DNA of 64,000 bases from BOKV01 sp041397525 (GTDB taxonomy: Bacteria > Pseudomonadota > Alphaproteobacteria > Rhizobiales > Rhizobiaceae). Shown here in pieces: positions 27,136 through 35,566 of the stretch. The notes beneath the pieces are model-generated. The model saw nothing but the letters and a program-made list of their open reading frames with translations. It was not told where the DNA came from and ran no database searches. Within the stretch, counting starts at the first letter, position 1, and the number at the start of each line of letters is the position of its first letter. The stretch covers positions 496,001-560,000 of the forward strand of contig JAWKWL010000002.1 of the NCBI GenBank assembly GCA_041397525.1. Direction: 5' to 3'. The translations under genes and the position numbers were made by a program.

Positions 27136-28333
27136 TCAGGCTCCTTTTACCGCCTTGACGATCTTTTGCGCTGCATCGTCTAGATCGTCGGCCGCAATGA
27201 CGTTGAGACCCGATTCGTTGATGAACTTCTTGCCAAGCTCGACATTGGTGCCTTCGAGCCGAACAACCAGCGGGACCTTTGAGCCCCACTTCCTGACGGC
27301 GGCAACCACGCCTTCTGGCGATGATGTCGCAACGCATGATGCCGCCGAAAATGTTGACGAGAATGCCTTTGACGTTCGGATCGGAGGTGATGATCTTGAA
27401 GGCTGCCGTTACCTTCTCCTTGCTGGCACCACCGCCGACATCGAGGAAGTTTGCAGGCTCCGCGCCATAAAGTTTGATGATGTCCATGGTTGCCATGGCA
27501 AGGCCTGCACCATTGACCATGCAGCCGATATCACCATCGAGTGCGACATAGGCGAGGTCGTATTTCGACGCCTCGATTTCCTTTGCGTCTTCCTCGGTGA
27601 TGTCGCGCAATTCCATGATTTCGGGATGGCGGAACAGCGCATTGCCGTCGAAGGAAACCTTCGCATCAAGCACCCGCAGGTGACCGTCTTTCATCACGAT
27701 CAGCGGATTTACCTCGAGCAGGCTCATGTCCTTTTCGACAAAGGCCTTGTAGAGCAGCGGAAACAGCGTTTCGCCATCCTTGGCCGCAGCACCATCAAGC
27801 TCATAGGCCGCGTTCAGTTTGGTTACATCTGCAGCGGTCACACCCGCAACCGGATCAATGCCGATGGTGTGGATCTTTTCCGGCGTGTCATGCGCGACAG
27901 CCTCGATGTCCATGCCGCCCTCTGTCGAGGCAACGAAGGACACAAGCGATGTCTCGCGGTTTACCAGGATCGAGAGGTAGAGTTCACGCGCAATATCGGC
28001 ACCATCTTCAAGATAGAGACGGTTGACCTGTTTGCCGGCCGGTCCGGTTTGCTTGGTAACGAGCGTGTTGCCGAACATTTCGCCGACATGGCTCTTCACC
28101 TCGTCTGCCGAAAACGCAAGCCTGACACCACCCTTGGCGTCAGCGGACAGTTCCTTGAACTTGCCTTTGCCGCGGCCACCTGCATGGATCTGGCTCTTGA
28201 CGACGTAAAGCGGGCCGGGAAGCGCTGCAATTGCCGCGTCAACGTCACCCTTCGAAAGAATCGGCACACCTTTCGCTACCGGCGCACCAAATTCCTTAAG
28301 CAGCGCCTTGGCCTGATATTCGTGAATGTTCAT
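27136..28333 (-). CDS. sucC: Succinate-CoA ligase subunit beta (single-base insertion near the C-terminus)
   Basis: The ATP-grasp subunit of succinyl-CoA synthetase, starting MNIHEYQAKALLKEFGAPVA. Motifs include QIHAGGRGKGKF, LEVNPLIVMKDG (metal/nucleotide) and GILVNIFGGIMRCDIIA near residue 330. Directly after that, one extra base (near 27316; CCTTCTGGCG where CCTTCGGCG is expected) throws the frame; without it the protein continues EGVVAAV-like, REVGLKGP and AADDLDDAAQKIVKAVKGA to TGA at 27136, about 398 residues. Left as it is, the frame ends at 27119 with unrelated Arg/Gly-rich residues and overlaps sucD. A second in-frame ATG at 28339 is possible. Confidence 0.93.
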
Positions 28334-28380
28334 TCCCACTCCATTCTGCCTTTCGGCATCGGATTTGAATTACAGGAGAA

Positions 28381-28413
28381 AGGCGCGTCAAACCCGGGTC
28401 GTCAGACGCGCCT
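28381..28413 (-). terminator. Hairpin between mdh and sucC (terminator or attenuator)
   Basis: A perfect 9-bp stem AGGCGCGTC (28381-28389) with GACGCGCCT (28405-28413), 15-base loop, read on the minus strand into CCTTTCTCC. It starts 16 bases beyond the mdh stop and ends 48 bases before sucC. The T tract is weak, so it may reduce rather than stop transcription into sucCDAB. Confidence 0.5.
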
Positions 28414-28428
28414 CAAAGCTTGGCAGCC

Positions 28429-29391
28429 TTACTTCAGGTTCGGTGCAATTGCCTTGCAGGCTTCACAAAGCTCGGCAACCGCCTCGACCGACTTGTCGAG
28501 CATTTTCTGCTCGCTCTTGTTGAGATCGATCTCGATGACACGCTCCACACCATTGGCACCGATCACCACGGGAACGCCGACATACATGTCCTTGACGCCA
28601 TATTCACCCTTGAGCGCCGCCGCACAGGGCAGAACCCGCTTCTTGTCCTTCAGATAGCTTTCCGCCATCGTGATCGCTGAGGATGCTGGCGCATAATAGG
28701 CCGAGCCGCTCTTCAGCAGCGCAACGATTTCGCCACCGCCCTTGCGGGTGCGGTCGACGATTTCCTCAAGCCTGTCCTTGGTAAGCCAGCCCATCTTGAC
28801 AAGGTCGGTAAGCGGAATGCCCGCAACCGTCGAGTAACGGGTAAGCGGAACCATACTGTCGCCATGGCCACCCAGAACGAAGGCGGTCACATCCTCGACC
28901 GACACCTTGAACTCATCAGCGAGGAAATAACGGAAGCGCGCGGAATCGAGCACGCCCGCCATGCCGACGACCATGTTCTTCGGCAGGCCGGAAAATTTCT
29001 GCAGCGCCCAGACCATCGCGTCGAGCGGGTTGGTGATACAGATGACGAATGCATTGGGTGCATATTTCTTGATTCCCGCACCAACCTGCTCCATCACCTT
29101 GAGGTTGATGCCGAGAAGGTCATCACGGCTCATGCCGGGCTTGCGGGCAATGCCAGCCGTCACGATGCAGACATCTGCTCCCTTGATCGCCTCATAGCTC
29201 TGCGTGCCTGAAAGCTTCGCGTCAAACCCTTCGACCGGCGAGGATTCGGCGATATCAAGCGCCTTGCCCTCGGGAATGCCTTCGGCAATATCGAAAAGCA
29301 CGATGTCACCGAGTTCCTTCAATCCGGCAAGATGGGCGAGCGTACCGCCAATCATTCCCGAGCCGATCAGCGCGATCTTGTTGCGAGCCAT
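28429..29391 (-). CDS. mdh: Malate dehydrogenase (LDH-like type)
   Basis: 320 residues; oxidises malate to oxaloacetate with NAD. The NAD-binding start is ARNKIALIGSGMIGGTLAHL; the catalytic loop has TAGIARKPGMSRDDLL (substrate Arg), and the active-site His is in VLGGHGDSMVPLTRY. It belongs to the lactate-dehydrogenase-like MDH type usual in alphaproteobacteria. ATG 29391 follows AAGGGAAG, which decides against an upstream in-frame start at 29421. It leads the TCA block mdh-sucCDAB-lpd. Confidence 0.97.
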   Translation of the reverse strand: MARNKIALIGSGMIGGTLAHLAGLKELGDIVLFDIAEGIPEGKALDIAESSPVEGFDAKLSGTQSYEAIKGADVCIVTAGIARKPGMSRDDLLGINLKVMEQVGAGIKKYAPNAFVICITNPLDAMVWALQKFSGLPKNMVVGMAGVLDSARFRYFLADEFKVSVEDVTAFVLGGHGDSMVPLTRYSTVAGIPLTDLVKMGWLTKDRLEEIVDRTRKGGGEIVALLKSGSAYYAPASSAITMAESYLKDKKRVLPCAAALKGEYGVKDMYVGVPVVIGANGVERVIEIDLNKSEQKMLDKSVEAVAELCEACKAIAPNLK

Positions 29392-29403
29392 GATATTCTT
29401 CCC

Positions 29404-29550
29404 TTTACGTAAATGGCGCAAGCCTGTTCCATTCCGGCACCACCGGATTTCGCGGATTGCCTTAGCCTAAAAACCACCCCCTTACAAGAACAAGGGAAAT
29501 TTCATCGCCATTTCAAACGGTTAAAAGATTTGCCCATTACGTAAACGTAA
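29404..29550. promoter_or_regulatory. mdh upstream region with two TTACGTAA palindromes
   Basis: The 174 bases between zapE and mdh are A/T-rich. They contain TTTACGTAAA at 29404-29413, just upstream of the mdh ribosome-binding site, and ATTACGTAAACGTAAG at 29536-29551, with TTACGTAA at 29537-29544. The pair, 124 bases apart, could be operator sites for the mdh promoter. I cannot name a regulator and find no clear -35/-10. Confidence 0.3.
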
Positions 29551-29565
29551 GAATTCTTATTGAAA

Positions 29566-30822
29566 TCAAAGCTGTTTTTCAGCTTTTTCAGTTTGCCGAC
29601 CTGCATGTTTCTTGTCCCTCACTGGCCCGGATCTGGCCAGATATTCGGCGGATTGCATTTCGATCAGCCGTGATGCCGTCCGTTGAAACTCGAAAACCTC
29701 ATTTCCGCTGGTGCCCTGGTATAGCGCATGCGGGTTGGCAGCAGCCGACAGGATCAGCCGGACACGGGTGTCATAAAGTGTGTCGATCAGCAGGATGAAC
29801 CGCTTGGCCTGGTTGCGCATCGACTGGTCCATCATCGGTACATCATGGAGAAACAACGTATCGAACCGCGCCGCCAATGCCAGATAGTCCCCGGCACCGC
29901 GCGCTTCAACGCAAAGCTGGTCAAATCCGAGCCACGCCGTATCTCCGGCAGTCTTGCCAATTCGCAGTTTGCGACCCTTGAGCGAAAGCTCGACTTCCTC
30001 CACCTCCCGCCCGGCGGCAACCATTTGCCAAAGTCTGTCCATTCCAGCCTCGGCTTTTTGCCCTAGCGGCGAAAGGTAGCTTTTCCCGTCGCCGAGTTTC
30101 TCGAGCCGGAAATCCGTCCTTGCATCCAGTTCAAAGACATCGACACGCTGCTTCAGCAACTCAATGAAGGGCAGGAACAACTGCCGGTTCAACCCGTTGT
30201 GATACAGGCCGTCCGGCTCGATATTGGACGTGGCAACAAGGACGCAGCATTTCTCGAACAGCGCAGTGAAAAGCCGGCCAAGGATCATTGCGTCGGTAAT
30301 GTCAGTGACGGTGAACTCGTCGAAACACAGAAGGCTTGCCTGATCCGCGATCTCCCTGGCAACCGGGCCGATCGGATCCTCTTCCCTGGTCTCGCCACGT
30401 TGATAGGCCTGGCGGTGTGCATGGATGCGGGAATGCACATCCTGCATGAATTCATTGAAATGTGCACGCCGCTTTGTCCGTACCTGGACCTGCGTGAAAA
30501 ACAGGTCCATCAGCATCGACTTGCCGCGTCCCACCCGCCCGTGAATATACAGGCCCCTGACACCCGCCGACCCATTGCTGGTGCGGGTCCTGCGATTGAA
30601 CAGCCAGCCAAGCGAGCTGGATTTTTTCGACAACTGACGGCTTTCGAGCGCTACCGCCAGTGCATCCAGCCTTTCAGCGAGTTGGATCTGGGCGCGGTCG
30701 TGCTCGACGCTGCCGCCAGCTACCAACCTGTCATAGGCCTGACGGACGCTTGCTCCGCCAGTTGTGCTGATCGAAGAACCGGGGAAAGGGGTGCCGGGGG
30801 AATGTGAGGAAGAACTGTTCAT
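29566..30822 (-). CDS. zapE: Cell division protein ZapE (AFG1-like ATPase)
   Basis: About 418 residues of the AFG1/ZapE AAA-type ATPase family, which in E. coli acts on the Z-ring at late division and under stress. The Walker A is GRVGRGKSMLMDLFF, Walker B with the following motif is LLCFDEFTVTDITDAM, and sensor-1-like CVLVATSNIEPDGLYHNGL follows. C-terminal conserved HDVPMMDQSMRNQAKRFILL is intact. The start is uncertain: ATG 30822 is used, a TTG at 30852 is in frame. zapE next to mdh is the usual rhizobial order. Confidence 0.88.
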   Translation of the reverse strand: MNSSSSHSPGTPFPGSSISTTGGASVRQAYDRLVAGGSVEHDRAQIQLAERLDALAVALESRQLSKKSSSLGWLFNRRTRTSNGSAGVRGLYIHGRVGRGKSMLMDLFFTQVQVRTKRRAHFNEFMQDVHSRIHAHRQAYQRGETREEDPIGPVAREIADQASLLCFDEFTVTDITDAMILGRLFTALFEKCCVLVATSNIEPDGLYHNGLNRQLFLPFIELLKQRVDVFELDARTDFRLEKLGDGKSYLSPLGQKAEAGMDRLWQMVAAGREVEEVELSLKGRKLRIGKTAGDTAWLGFDQLCVEARGAGDYLALAARFDTLFLHDVPMMDQSMRNQAKRFILLIDTLYDTRVRLILSAAANPHALYQGTSGNEVFEFQRTASRLIEMQSAEYLARSGPVRDKKHAGRQTEKAEKQL

Positions 30823-30863
30823 CGGGTGCCGGACAAGGGGTGCGGCAACCAACTCGCTTGCGT

Positions 30864-31424
30864 CTACCGCGAGAACCGGATCGGCTTGCCGCCATTCGTT
30901 GACCCGTCGTAACGCTCCGGACCGGATGAGTAAAGAGAGGCAACCTGATTGCCGTTGCTGTCAACCAGTACGACCTTGTTGTCTTTCACATCCCACGCCG
31001 TCACAGCAGCAAGTTCAGCCGTGTTGCAGCGGCGCGTTGCAGCACGGTATCCGCCCGACCATTTGGTGAAGGCAAGAATGATCCGGCAATCGGGGTTGTC
31101 TGAGGCAACCGTCCAGGTTCCGGCCATCCCCTCGCGGGTCACTGGTGCGCCCGAGGGGGCGGCAGCAGGTGTGGACGGTTGCAATGGCGCCGCATTCGGA
31201 TCAAGCGATGCAACCTCCGTCTGGCCATTTGCAGCCTGCGGCTGGCCTTGTGCATCAAGCGGTGGCAACTGCCCTGTTTGTACCGGTTCAAGCGGTGCGG
31301 AGGGCAAGGGTGCTGGTGGCGCAGCCGAATCCAGCGCAGACATTCTCGAGCTTTGGCAACCCGAAACTGCCAGTCCGGCTCCCAGAACCAACAATATTGC
31401 CGCAGATGACCTGATACGCGTCAT
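30864..31424 (-). CDS. Omp19-like outer membrane lipoprotein, Inh/AprI protease-inhibitor family
   Basis: 186 residues. A lipoprotein signal (MTRIRSSAAILLVLGAGLAV then SGC) makes the Cys near residue 23 the lipidated N-terminus. A Pro/Ala/Gln-rich linker (to about 105) leads to an AprI/Inh beta-barrel domain: GTWTVASDNPDCRIILAF, GYRAATRRCNTAEL and ASLYSSGPERYDG. The CQSSRMSALDSAAPPAP start and the barrel closely resemble Brucella Omp19, which inhibits host proteases; that role is inferred by resemblance only. The two barrel Cys probably form the family disulfide. Confidence 0.82.
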   Translation of the reverse strand: MTRIRSSAAILLVLGAGLAVSGCQSSRMSALDSAAPPAPLPSAPLEPVQTGQLPPLDAQGQPQAANGQTEVASLDPNAAPLQPSTPAAAPSGAPVTREGMAGTWTVASDNPDCRIILAFTKWSGGYRAATRRCNTAELAAVTAWDVKDNKVVLVDSNGNQVASLYSSGPERYDGSTNGGKPIRFSR

Positions 31425-31540
31425 TCCCGCGTCCTCCATTACGCCCCTGAAGTGGCACCCTGCTAGCCGAGTGGGCCAACATTAGGGCACTACTATCGCG
31501 TCATATGGTAAATCAAAACTGAATGAAAGCTGAATGGCGC

Positions 31541-32008
31541 TCAGGCAGCCCGGCTTGTGGAAACATCGGGCAGTGCCAATTCCGGGAATCGTGGCGTGAT
31601 GTCACCGGAAACAATAAGGCCGGCAATTGCATGCCCGACAAGGTCCAGCACTTTGGCATAGGCTTTCGGCGAAGGATCATCCTTCGGGTCCGGGACATGC
31701 CAGCAAAGCTTCCGATGATTTCCGGCGAGTTCAAATTCCGGCGCATTCATGTCCAGGTGAATGCAAAGGTCGATCTGTGGCGCACCGGCTAGCGCAAACA
31801 ACTCTATGGATTTTGGCTGCAGCCCTTCGACCGGCAGGCGATTTTCCCGCAAAACCCTGATTGCGGACTGGTCAACCTTGTCTGCTGTTGCCCAGCCTGC
31901 AGAAAATGCCCGCCAACCCGGAATTTCGGCAGCGTTGAAGCAGGCTTCCGCGATGACGCTGCGTGCGGCATTCCGCCTGCCTGCGAACAATACTGACCTT
32001 GTTTGCAT
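31541..32008 (-). CDS. Low-molecular-weight phosphatase-like protein lacking the catalytic cysteine
   Basis: 155 residues with the LMW tyrosine phosphatase/arsenate reductase fold. The P-loop position reads VLFAGRRNAARSVIAEA; active members have CxxNxxRSxxAEA there, so the nucleophile Cys is replaced by Gly while Asn, Arg, Ser and AEA remain. The acid loop is CWHVPDPKDDPS, close to the usual DPxxxS. It therefore looks like an inactive homologue or a binding protein, unless the Cys was lost to a sequence error. ATG 32008 follows GAGGAACAG. In relatives this gene stands beside UPF0262 and infA, which I do not see here. Confidence 0.7.
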   Translation of the reverse strand: MQTRSVLFAGRRNAARSVIAEACFNAAEIPGWRAFSAGWATADKVDQSAIRVLRENRLPVEGLQPKSIELFALAGAPQIDLCIHLDMNAPEFELAGNHRKLCWHVPDPKDDPSPKAYAKVLDLVGHAIAGLIVSGDITPRFPELALPDVSTSRAA

Positions 32009-32498
32009 CTGTTCCTCGCCTTTTGCGAATGGAGCGCCCACCCGGGCATCCATCCTGATTCGTTCGTCATGGCGCATGTCTATCGGCATTTGCGGACAAG
32101 GATGTGACAATTGCTTGTTCGTTCCGTGGCTCGTTTCATGACCTGGTTTCAGACCTGTCTCATGACTTTGCGACATGTGCCTGGAATACTGTCGCGGGAC
32201 TATGTTTTCGAAGTCGGAAGGGTCTCATCGACCAGAACAAGGAAGCGCCAAGCGGAATCTGCCCAATGGTGAATGAACGGCCGTGACAGTCTTCAGCAAT
32301 TGCGTGACATGACGGTGTTCCACGAATTGCTCTACGAGAAACGCAAGCAATTCCGGGTTACTTTCGGCAGGGCGATCACGCCCGACATGCCGGATCGCGG
32401 CACCCGTCTGGTGACCTTATGGCTGCAAGTCCATTGCATTGACACTCCGGCCAGCAATCGCCGGACCGTATTAGGTAACCGACAATCGGGATCTAACT
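32009..32498. other. Gene-poor gap of 490 bases
   Basis: Between the LMW phosphatase-like gene and msrA I see no intact gene and no tRNA. The part at 32284-32430 on the plus strand looks like the end of an acyltransferase (separate entry). Upstream, plus-strand 32150-32280 holds a short open stretch I do not recognise. The promoter of the LMW phosphatase-like gene must lie near 32010-32100, without a clear box. Confidence 0.5.
32284..32430 (+). pseudogene. Possible remnant of a lysophospholipid acyltransferase C-terminus
   Basis: The plus strand encodes LRDMTVFHELLYEKRKQF followed by RVTFGRAITPDMPD. This resembles the end of PlsC/OlsA-type acyltransferases, where a hydrophobic helix with FHEL is followed by basic residues and VTFGxPI. 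No start, HxxxxD motif or upstream domain is seen, and the codons after it lose the pattern. I read it as a decayed fragment; a chance resemblance remains possible. Confidence 0.35.
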
Positions 32499-33119
32499 TC
32501 AACTGCCGTGGTTGATACCGGCATGGGCTTCCGCACCCCACAAGGCATCAATGCGCGCATCCCTCCCGCAGCCCTTGCGGTAGTAGTTGTAGCGTACCGG
32601 ATTCTTCTTGTAATAATCCTGGTGATAACCCTCGGCATCGGTGAAGAAACTCGCAGCGACAATCGGGGTGACGACCGGCATCGGCAATTTGCCTGATGCG
32701 TCAATTTCAGCCTTCGATGCTTGCGCAAGCTTCATTTGCGCATCGTCCAGCGCAAAGATTGCCGTTGTATAGGAATGGCCACGGTCGCAGAATTGTCCAC
32801 CTGCATCAGTCGGATCAACACTGCGCCAGAAGGTGTGCAACAACTGCGCATAGCTCACCCTGCTGTCATCATACTTGATCCTCACCGCCTCGACATGACC
32901 TTCATGATTGCGATAGGTCGGGTTTTCAAGCGTGCCGCCCGTATAACCGGACACCACCTCGCTCACACCATCGACATGCTCGAAATCCTTTTCCATGCAC
33001 CAGAAGCAGCCACCAGCGAAGATGGCCGTTTTTTGTGCAGCACATGCCTGCACCGGATACTGCCCGGCAAGTGCCGCTGCCATGGCACCCGCCATTAAGA
33101 AAAATGTTTTCCTGTCCAT
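32499..33119 (-). CDS. msrA: Peptide-methionine (S)-S-oxide reductase MsrA, exported form
   Basis: 206 residues; reduces methionine-S-sulfoxide in proteins. The catalytic Cys is in AIFAGGCFWCMEKDFEHVDG, with YTGGTLENPTYRNHEGHVEAV and DPTDAGGQFCDRGHSYTTAI typical of the family; a further Cys lies in RKGCGRDAR. The N-terminus (DRKTFFLMAGAMAAALAG) is a signal peptide, so repair takes place in the periplasm. I start at ATG 33119. No msrB is adjacent. The gene downstream of the gap is the LMW phosphatase-like one. Confidence 0.9.
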   Translation of the reverse strand: MDRKTFFLMAGAMAAALAGQYPVQACAAQKTAIFAGGCFWCMEKDFEHVDGVSEVVSGYTGGTLENPTYRNHEGHVEAVRIKYDDSRVSYAQLLHTFWRSVDPTDAGGQFCDRGHSYTTAIFALDDAQMKLAQASKAEIDASGKLPMPVVTPIVAASFFTDAEGYHQDYYKKNPVRYNYYRKGCGRDARIDALWGAEAHAGINHGS

Positions 33120-33234
33120 GACCACGCTCCATACCGCGAAAGGCCGTCAAGGGACGACCGCTTGACGCCGTTATGGAACCAATCCCTCCGGACAGCAAAT
33201 CAAGCGCATACACGCCTGCGTGATGATTGCGGAA

Positions 33235-33576
33235 TCAGCTCAGGGCATCAAAGGCCGATAGCGCTTCGGCACCGTAAATCATCGACGGACCGCCGCCCAT
33301 ATAGAGCGCGACCGCGATGGTTTCTATCACTTCCTGCCGCGTCGCCCCGTATTTCCTGGCGGCCTTGGCATGGAATGCAAGACACCCATCGCAACGCGCG
33401 GTGATGCCGATGGCAAGCGCGATCAATTCCTTGGTTTTGGAATCAAGCTCACCCGGGCTGATGGCAGCGCGTGCCAGCTCGCCAAATCCCCTGGCGGCTT
33501 CTGGCATGCTTTTTCTCAGTTCCGCCATCCGCCCATTGGTTTGATCAGTGAATTCAGGCCAGTTGGTCGCAGCCAT
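33235..33576 (-). CDS. Carboxymuconolactone decarboxylase family protein (AhpD-like)
   Basis: 113 residues with the all-alpha AhpD-like fold. The redox motif is present: ITARCDGCLAFHAKAARKYG, with CxxC and the following His arranged as in alkylhydroperoxidase AhpD. ISPGELDSKTKELIALAIG is the preceding helix. It may reduce peroxides or recycle thiols; the substrate is not defined. ATG 33576 is preceded by GGAG at the right distance, against an in-frame ATG at 33588. With msrA just downstream on the same strand, a shared role in oxidative stress is plausible. Confidence 0.83.
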   Translation of the reverse strand: MAATNWPEFTDQTNGRMAELRKSMPEAARGFGELARAAISPGELDSKTKELIALAIGITARCDGCLAFHAKAARKYGATRQEVIETIAVALYMGGGPSMIYGAEALSAFDALS

Positions 33577-33677
33577 ATCTATCTCCATGCAACAACAGTT
33601 ATGTCACTGCGGAAATAGGCCATTGGCGCATGATGCAACTTGATGAGGATCAAGCAGCGCACGACAGGACGTGTTTT

Positions 33678-34838
33678 TCAGCGCCGGTCGAGCGCCTCGA
33701 CACACAGGATGGTCGGCAGATGCCGGGCGATCTCGTCCCAGTGATCGCCATTGTCCTCACTGGCAAAGACCGAACCGGTATTGGTTCCGAAATAGATCCC
33801 TCCCTGTTCGCCCCGGTCGGTTGCCATCGCCTGGCGCAGAACCGTGAAATGACAATTCTTCTGCGGCAATCCCTCGCGCAAAGGCTGCCAGCTCGCACCG
33901 CCATCGCGGCTTCTCCAGACCGCCGCCGAGGCATCTGGCGGATAGCGGCCCTGCCTGTCACCATTGAGTGGAATGACCCAGACCGTTTCAGGGTCATGCG
34001 GATGAACCGCAACAGGAAAACCGAATGTGGAGGGCAGGCCATCCGTTATGTCCTGCCAGCTGCGCCCGCCATCAGGGCTGCGGAAAACGCCATGGTGATT
34101 TTGCTGGTAGAGACGATCGCCATCCTTGCCCGGCGCCCGCACCATGTTGTGCACGCATAAACCGGTCTGCCCGTCGCGCGGCGCAGCCGGATGATCGTGA
34201 TGACTGCAGGTCTCTCCATTCGCAAGCCGGTTGCGCCGCTCCCAGCTCTTGCCACCATCCTCGGTAGCGAAGACACCCGCCGACGAAATGCCAAGCCAGA
34301 TCTTGTCGGCTGATCCGGGATCTGGAACGATGGTGTGCAACACCAGTCCGGCAGCGCCGGCTATCCATTCCTCGCGGGTGGGGTGCTTGTTGAAACCGTT
34401 GACCGCTTCCCAGTTTACCCCGCCATCCGCGCTGGAATAGAGCTTGCCCGGCTTGCCGCCAGCGAGCAGACGGCCATGTGCATGAGCCAGCGACCAGATT
34501 GCGGTGACCTCACCATCGAATTTCGTGTCCGGTGGCGTCCAGCCGAACATCTTCGCCATTTCGGGATCGTTCGCCGCCCACTCGTCCACCTGTCCCTTCG
34601 ACAGTTTGGACAATTGCCAGCTCTCGCCGCCATCGACCGAGCGCCAGATGCCGGCGCCATGCCAGTCATTGCCACCACCTGCCCAAAGATCACCGGTCTC
34701 GCGGTCGCCAATCATGTGGTTGATCGGCCAGCCGTCACAATACGGCCCGCGCACCACCCATTCGCCCGACACGCTTTCGCGTATGATGACGAAAGCGCCC
34801 TTGGTTGTGCCAACAAGAATGCTGAGATCAGCCGCCAT
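33678..34838 (-). CDS. BNR/sialidase-type beta-propeller protein
   Basis: 386 residues of repeated Asp-box (BNR) units: SVDGGESW, SADGGVNW, TEDGGKSW, SPDGGRSW, SRDGGASW and SEDNGDHW, six blades with the spacing of a sialidase/VPS10-type propeller. There is no signal peptide (start MAADLSILVGTTKGAF), so a cytoplasmic location is likely. It resembles the exo-alpha-sialidase-like proteins common in proteobacteria, but I do not see a sialidase catalytic set, and the function is unknown. No partner gene is close: a CMD gene lies downstream and a TerB-like gene upstream. Confidence 0.78.
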   Translation of the reverse strand: MAADLSILVGTTKGAFVIIRESVSGEWVVRGPYCDGWPINHMIGDRETGDLWAGGGNDWHGAGIWRSVDGGESWQLSKLSKGQVDEWAANDPEMAKMFGWTPPDTKFDGEVTAIWSLAHAHGRLLAGGKPGKLYSSADGGVNWEAVNGFNKHPTREEWIAGAAGLVLHTIVPDPGSADKIWLGISSAGVFATEDGGKSWERRNRLANGETCSHHDHPAAPRDGQTGLCVHNMVRAPGKDGDRLYQQNHHGVFRSPDGGRSWQDITDGLPSTFGFPVAVHPHDPETVWVIPLNGDRQGRYPPDASAAVWRSRDGGASWQPLREGLPQKNCHFTVLRQAMATDRGEQGGIYFGTNTGSVFASEDNGDHWDEIARHLPTILCVEALDRR

Positions 34839-34910
34839 GATACCCTCCTGACGAGATCAAGAGGATAGCATGGTTCTGCAAATCAACATATATCCGCCTG
34901 GATCAGATTG

Positions 34911-35432
34911 TCAGTGAACCACCAGGCCCAGTTTCTGGCGCAACCGGTCTACCCTTTGGCGGATTTGCGGGGACCGGTCACCGCTGGCCGCGCGCTGCAC
35001 CATGTCCACAAGTTGTTCCCTTTCATTCTCGTTCAACCGGCTTTTCAGAAAGGGACAAACCTTGTCGATGACCACACCCGTATCGCCAATTTGTTCAAAC
35101 GCCCATTTGGCATAGATAATCGCTTCATCCACTTTTGCCGGACCGGCAACCGAAGCGATGGCATTACGGATTCGCTGGTCATCGCCGGGCGTAACCGGGC
35201 GGTCTTCACACAAGATTGCTGTCATGATGGTTGCCGCAGCCACAACCGGATCGTCTATGGCGGTGAGCGGGGATAGCGCGGCCTTCTTGCGGATTGCATT
35301 GCGACGAATACTGCCCCTGACCCGACCGACTGCATCAGCAGCCTCATTTGCCGCCTGGCCAAGATATTTTAGCCGATACCACCAAAATGCAGCCGCCCCC
35401 GCAACACCAAGTATAAACAGGATTATATGCAT
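34911..35432 (-). CDS. Membrane-anchored hypothetical protein with TerB-like helical region
   Basis: 173 residues. One N-terminal membrane helix (MHIILFILGVAGAAAFWWYR) is followed by an Ala/Arg-rich linker and an all-helical region from about residue 55. DDPVVAAATIMTAILCEDRP and the acidic LNENEREQLVDMVQRAAS resemble TerB (tellurite-resistance-like) domains, an inference from pattern only. No ter genes are near. The neighbours (propeller protein and yceH) give no functional hint. Confidence 0.5.
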   Translation of the reverse strand: MHIILFILGVAGAAAFWWYRLKYLGQAANEAADAVGRVRGSIRRNAIRKKAALSPLTAIDDPVVAAATIMTAILCEDRPVTPGDDQRIRNAIASVAGPAKVDEAIIYAKWAFEQIGDTGVVIDKVCPFLKSRLNENEREQLVDMVQRAASGDRSPQIRQRVDRLRQKLGLVVH

Positions 35433-35566
35433 GGGACCATTCCGGGTTTCGTGATTAAGAACGTAAAGTTGAATCTACCCTGACAACAAAAAATAGCCGG
35501 TTCAAATGAAAATTGAATCTGTTACCAAGCATGAATTTCATTGTTGCGAAATATCAGCGGCCGGGA

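Noticed and set aside
27131..28657. A 508-codon open frame on the plus strand opposite sucC and mdh
   Set aside because: It spans two conserved genes on the other strand and has no recognisable protein pattern.
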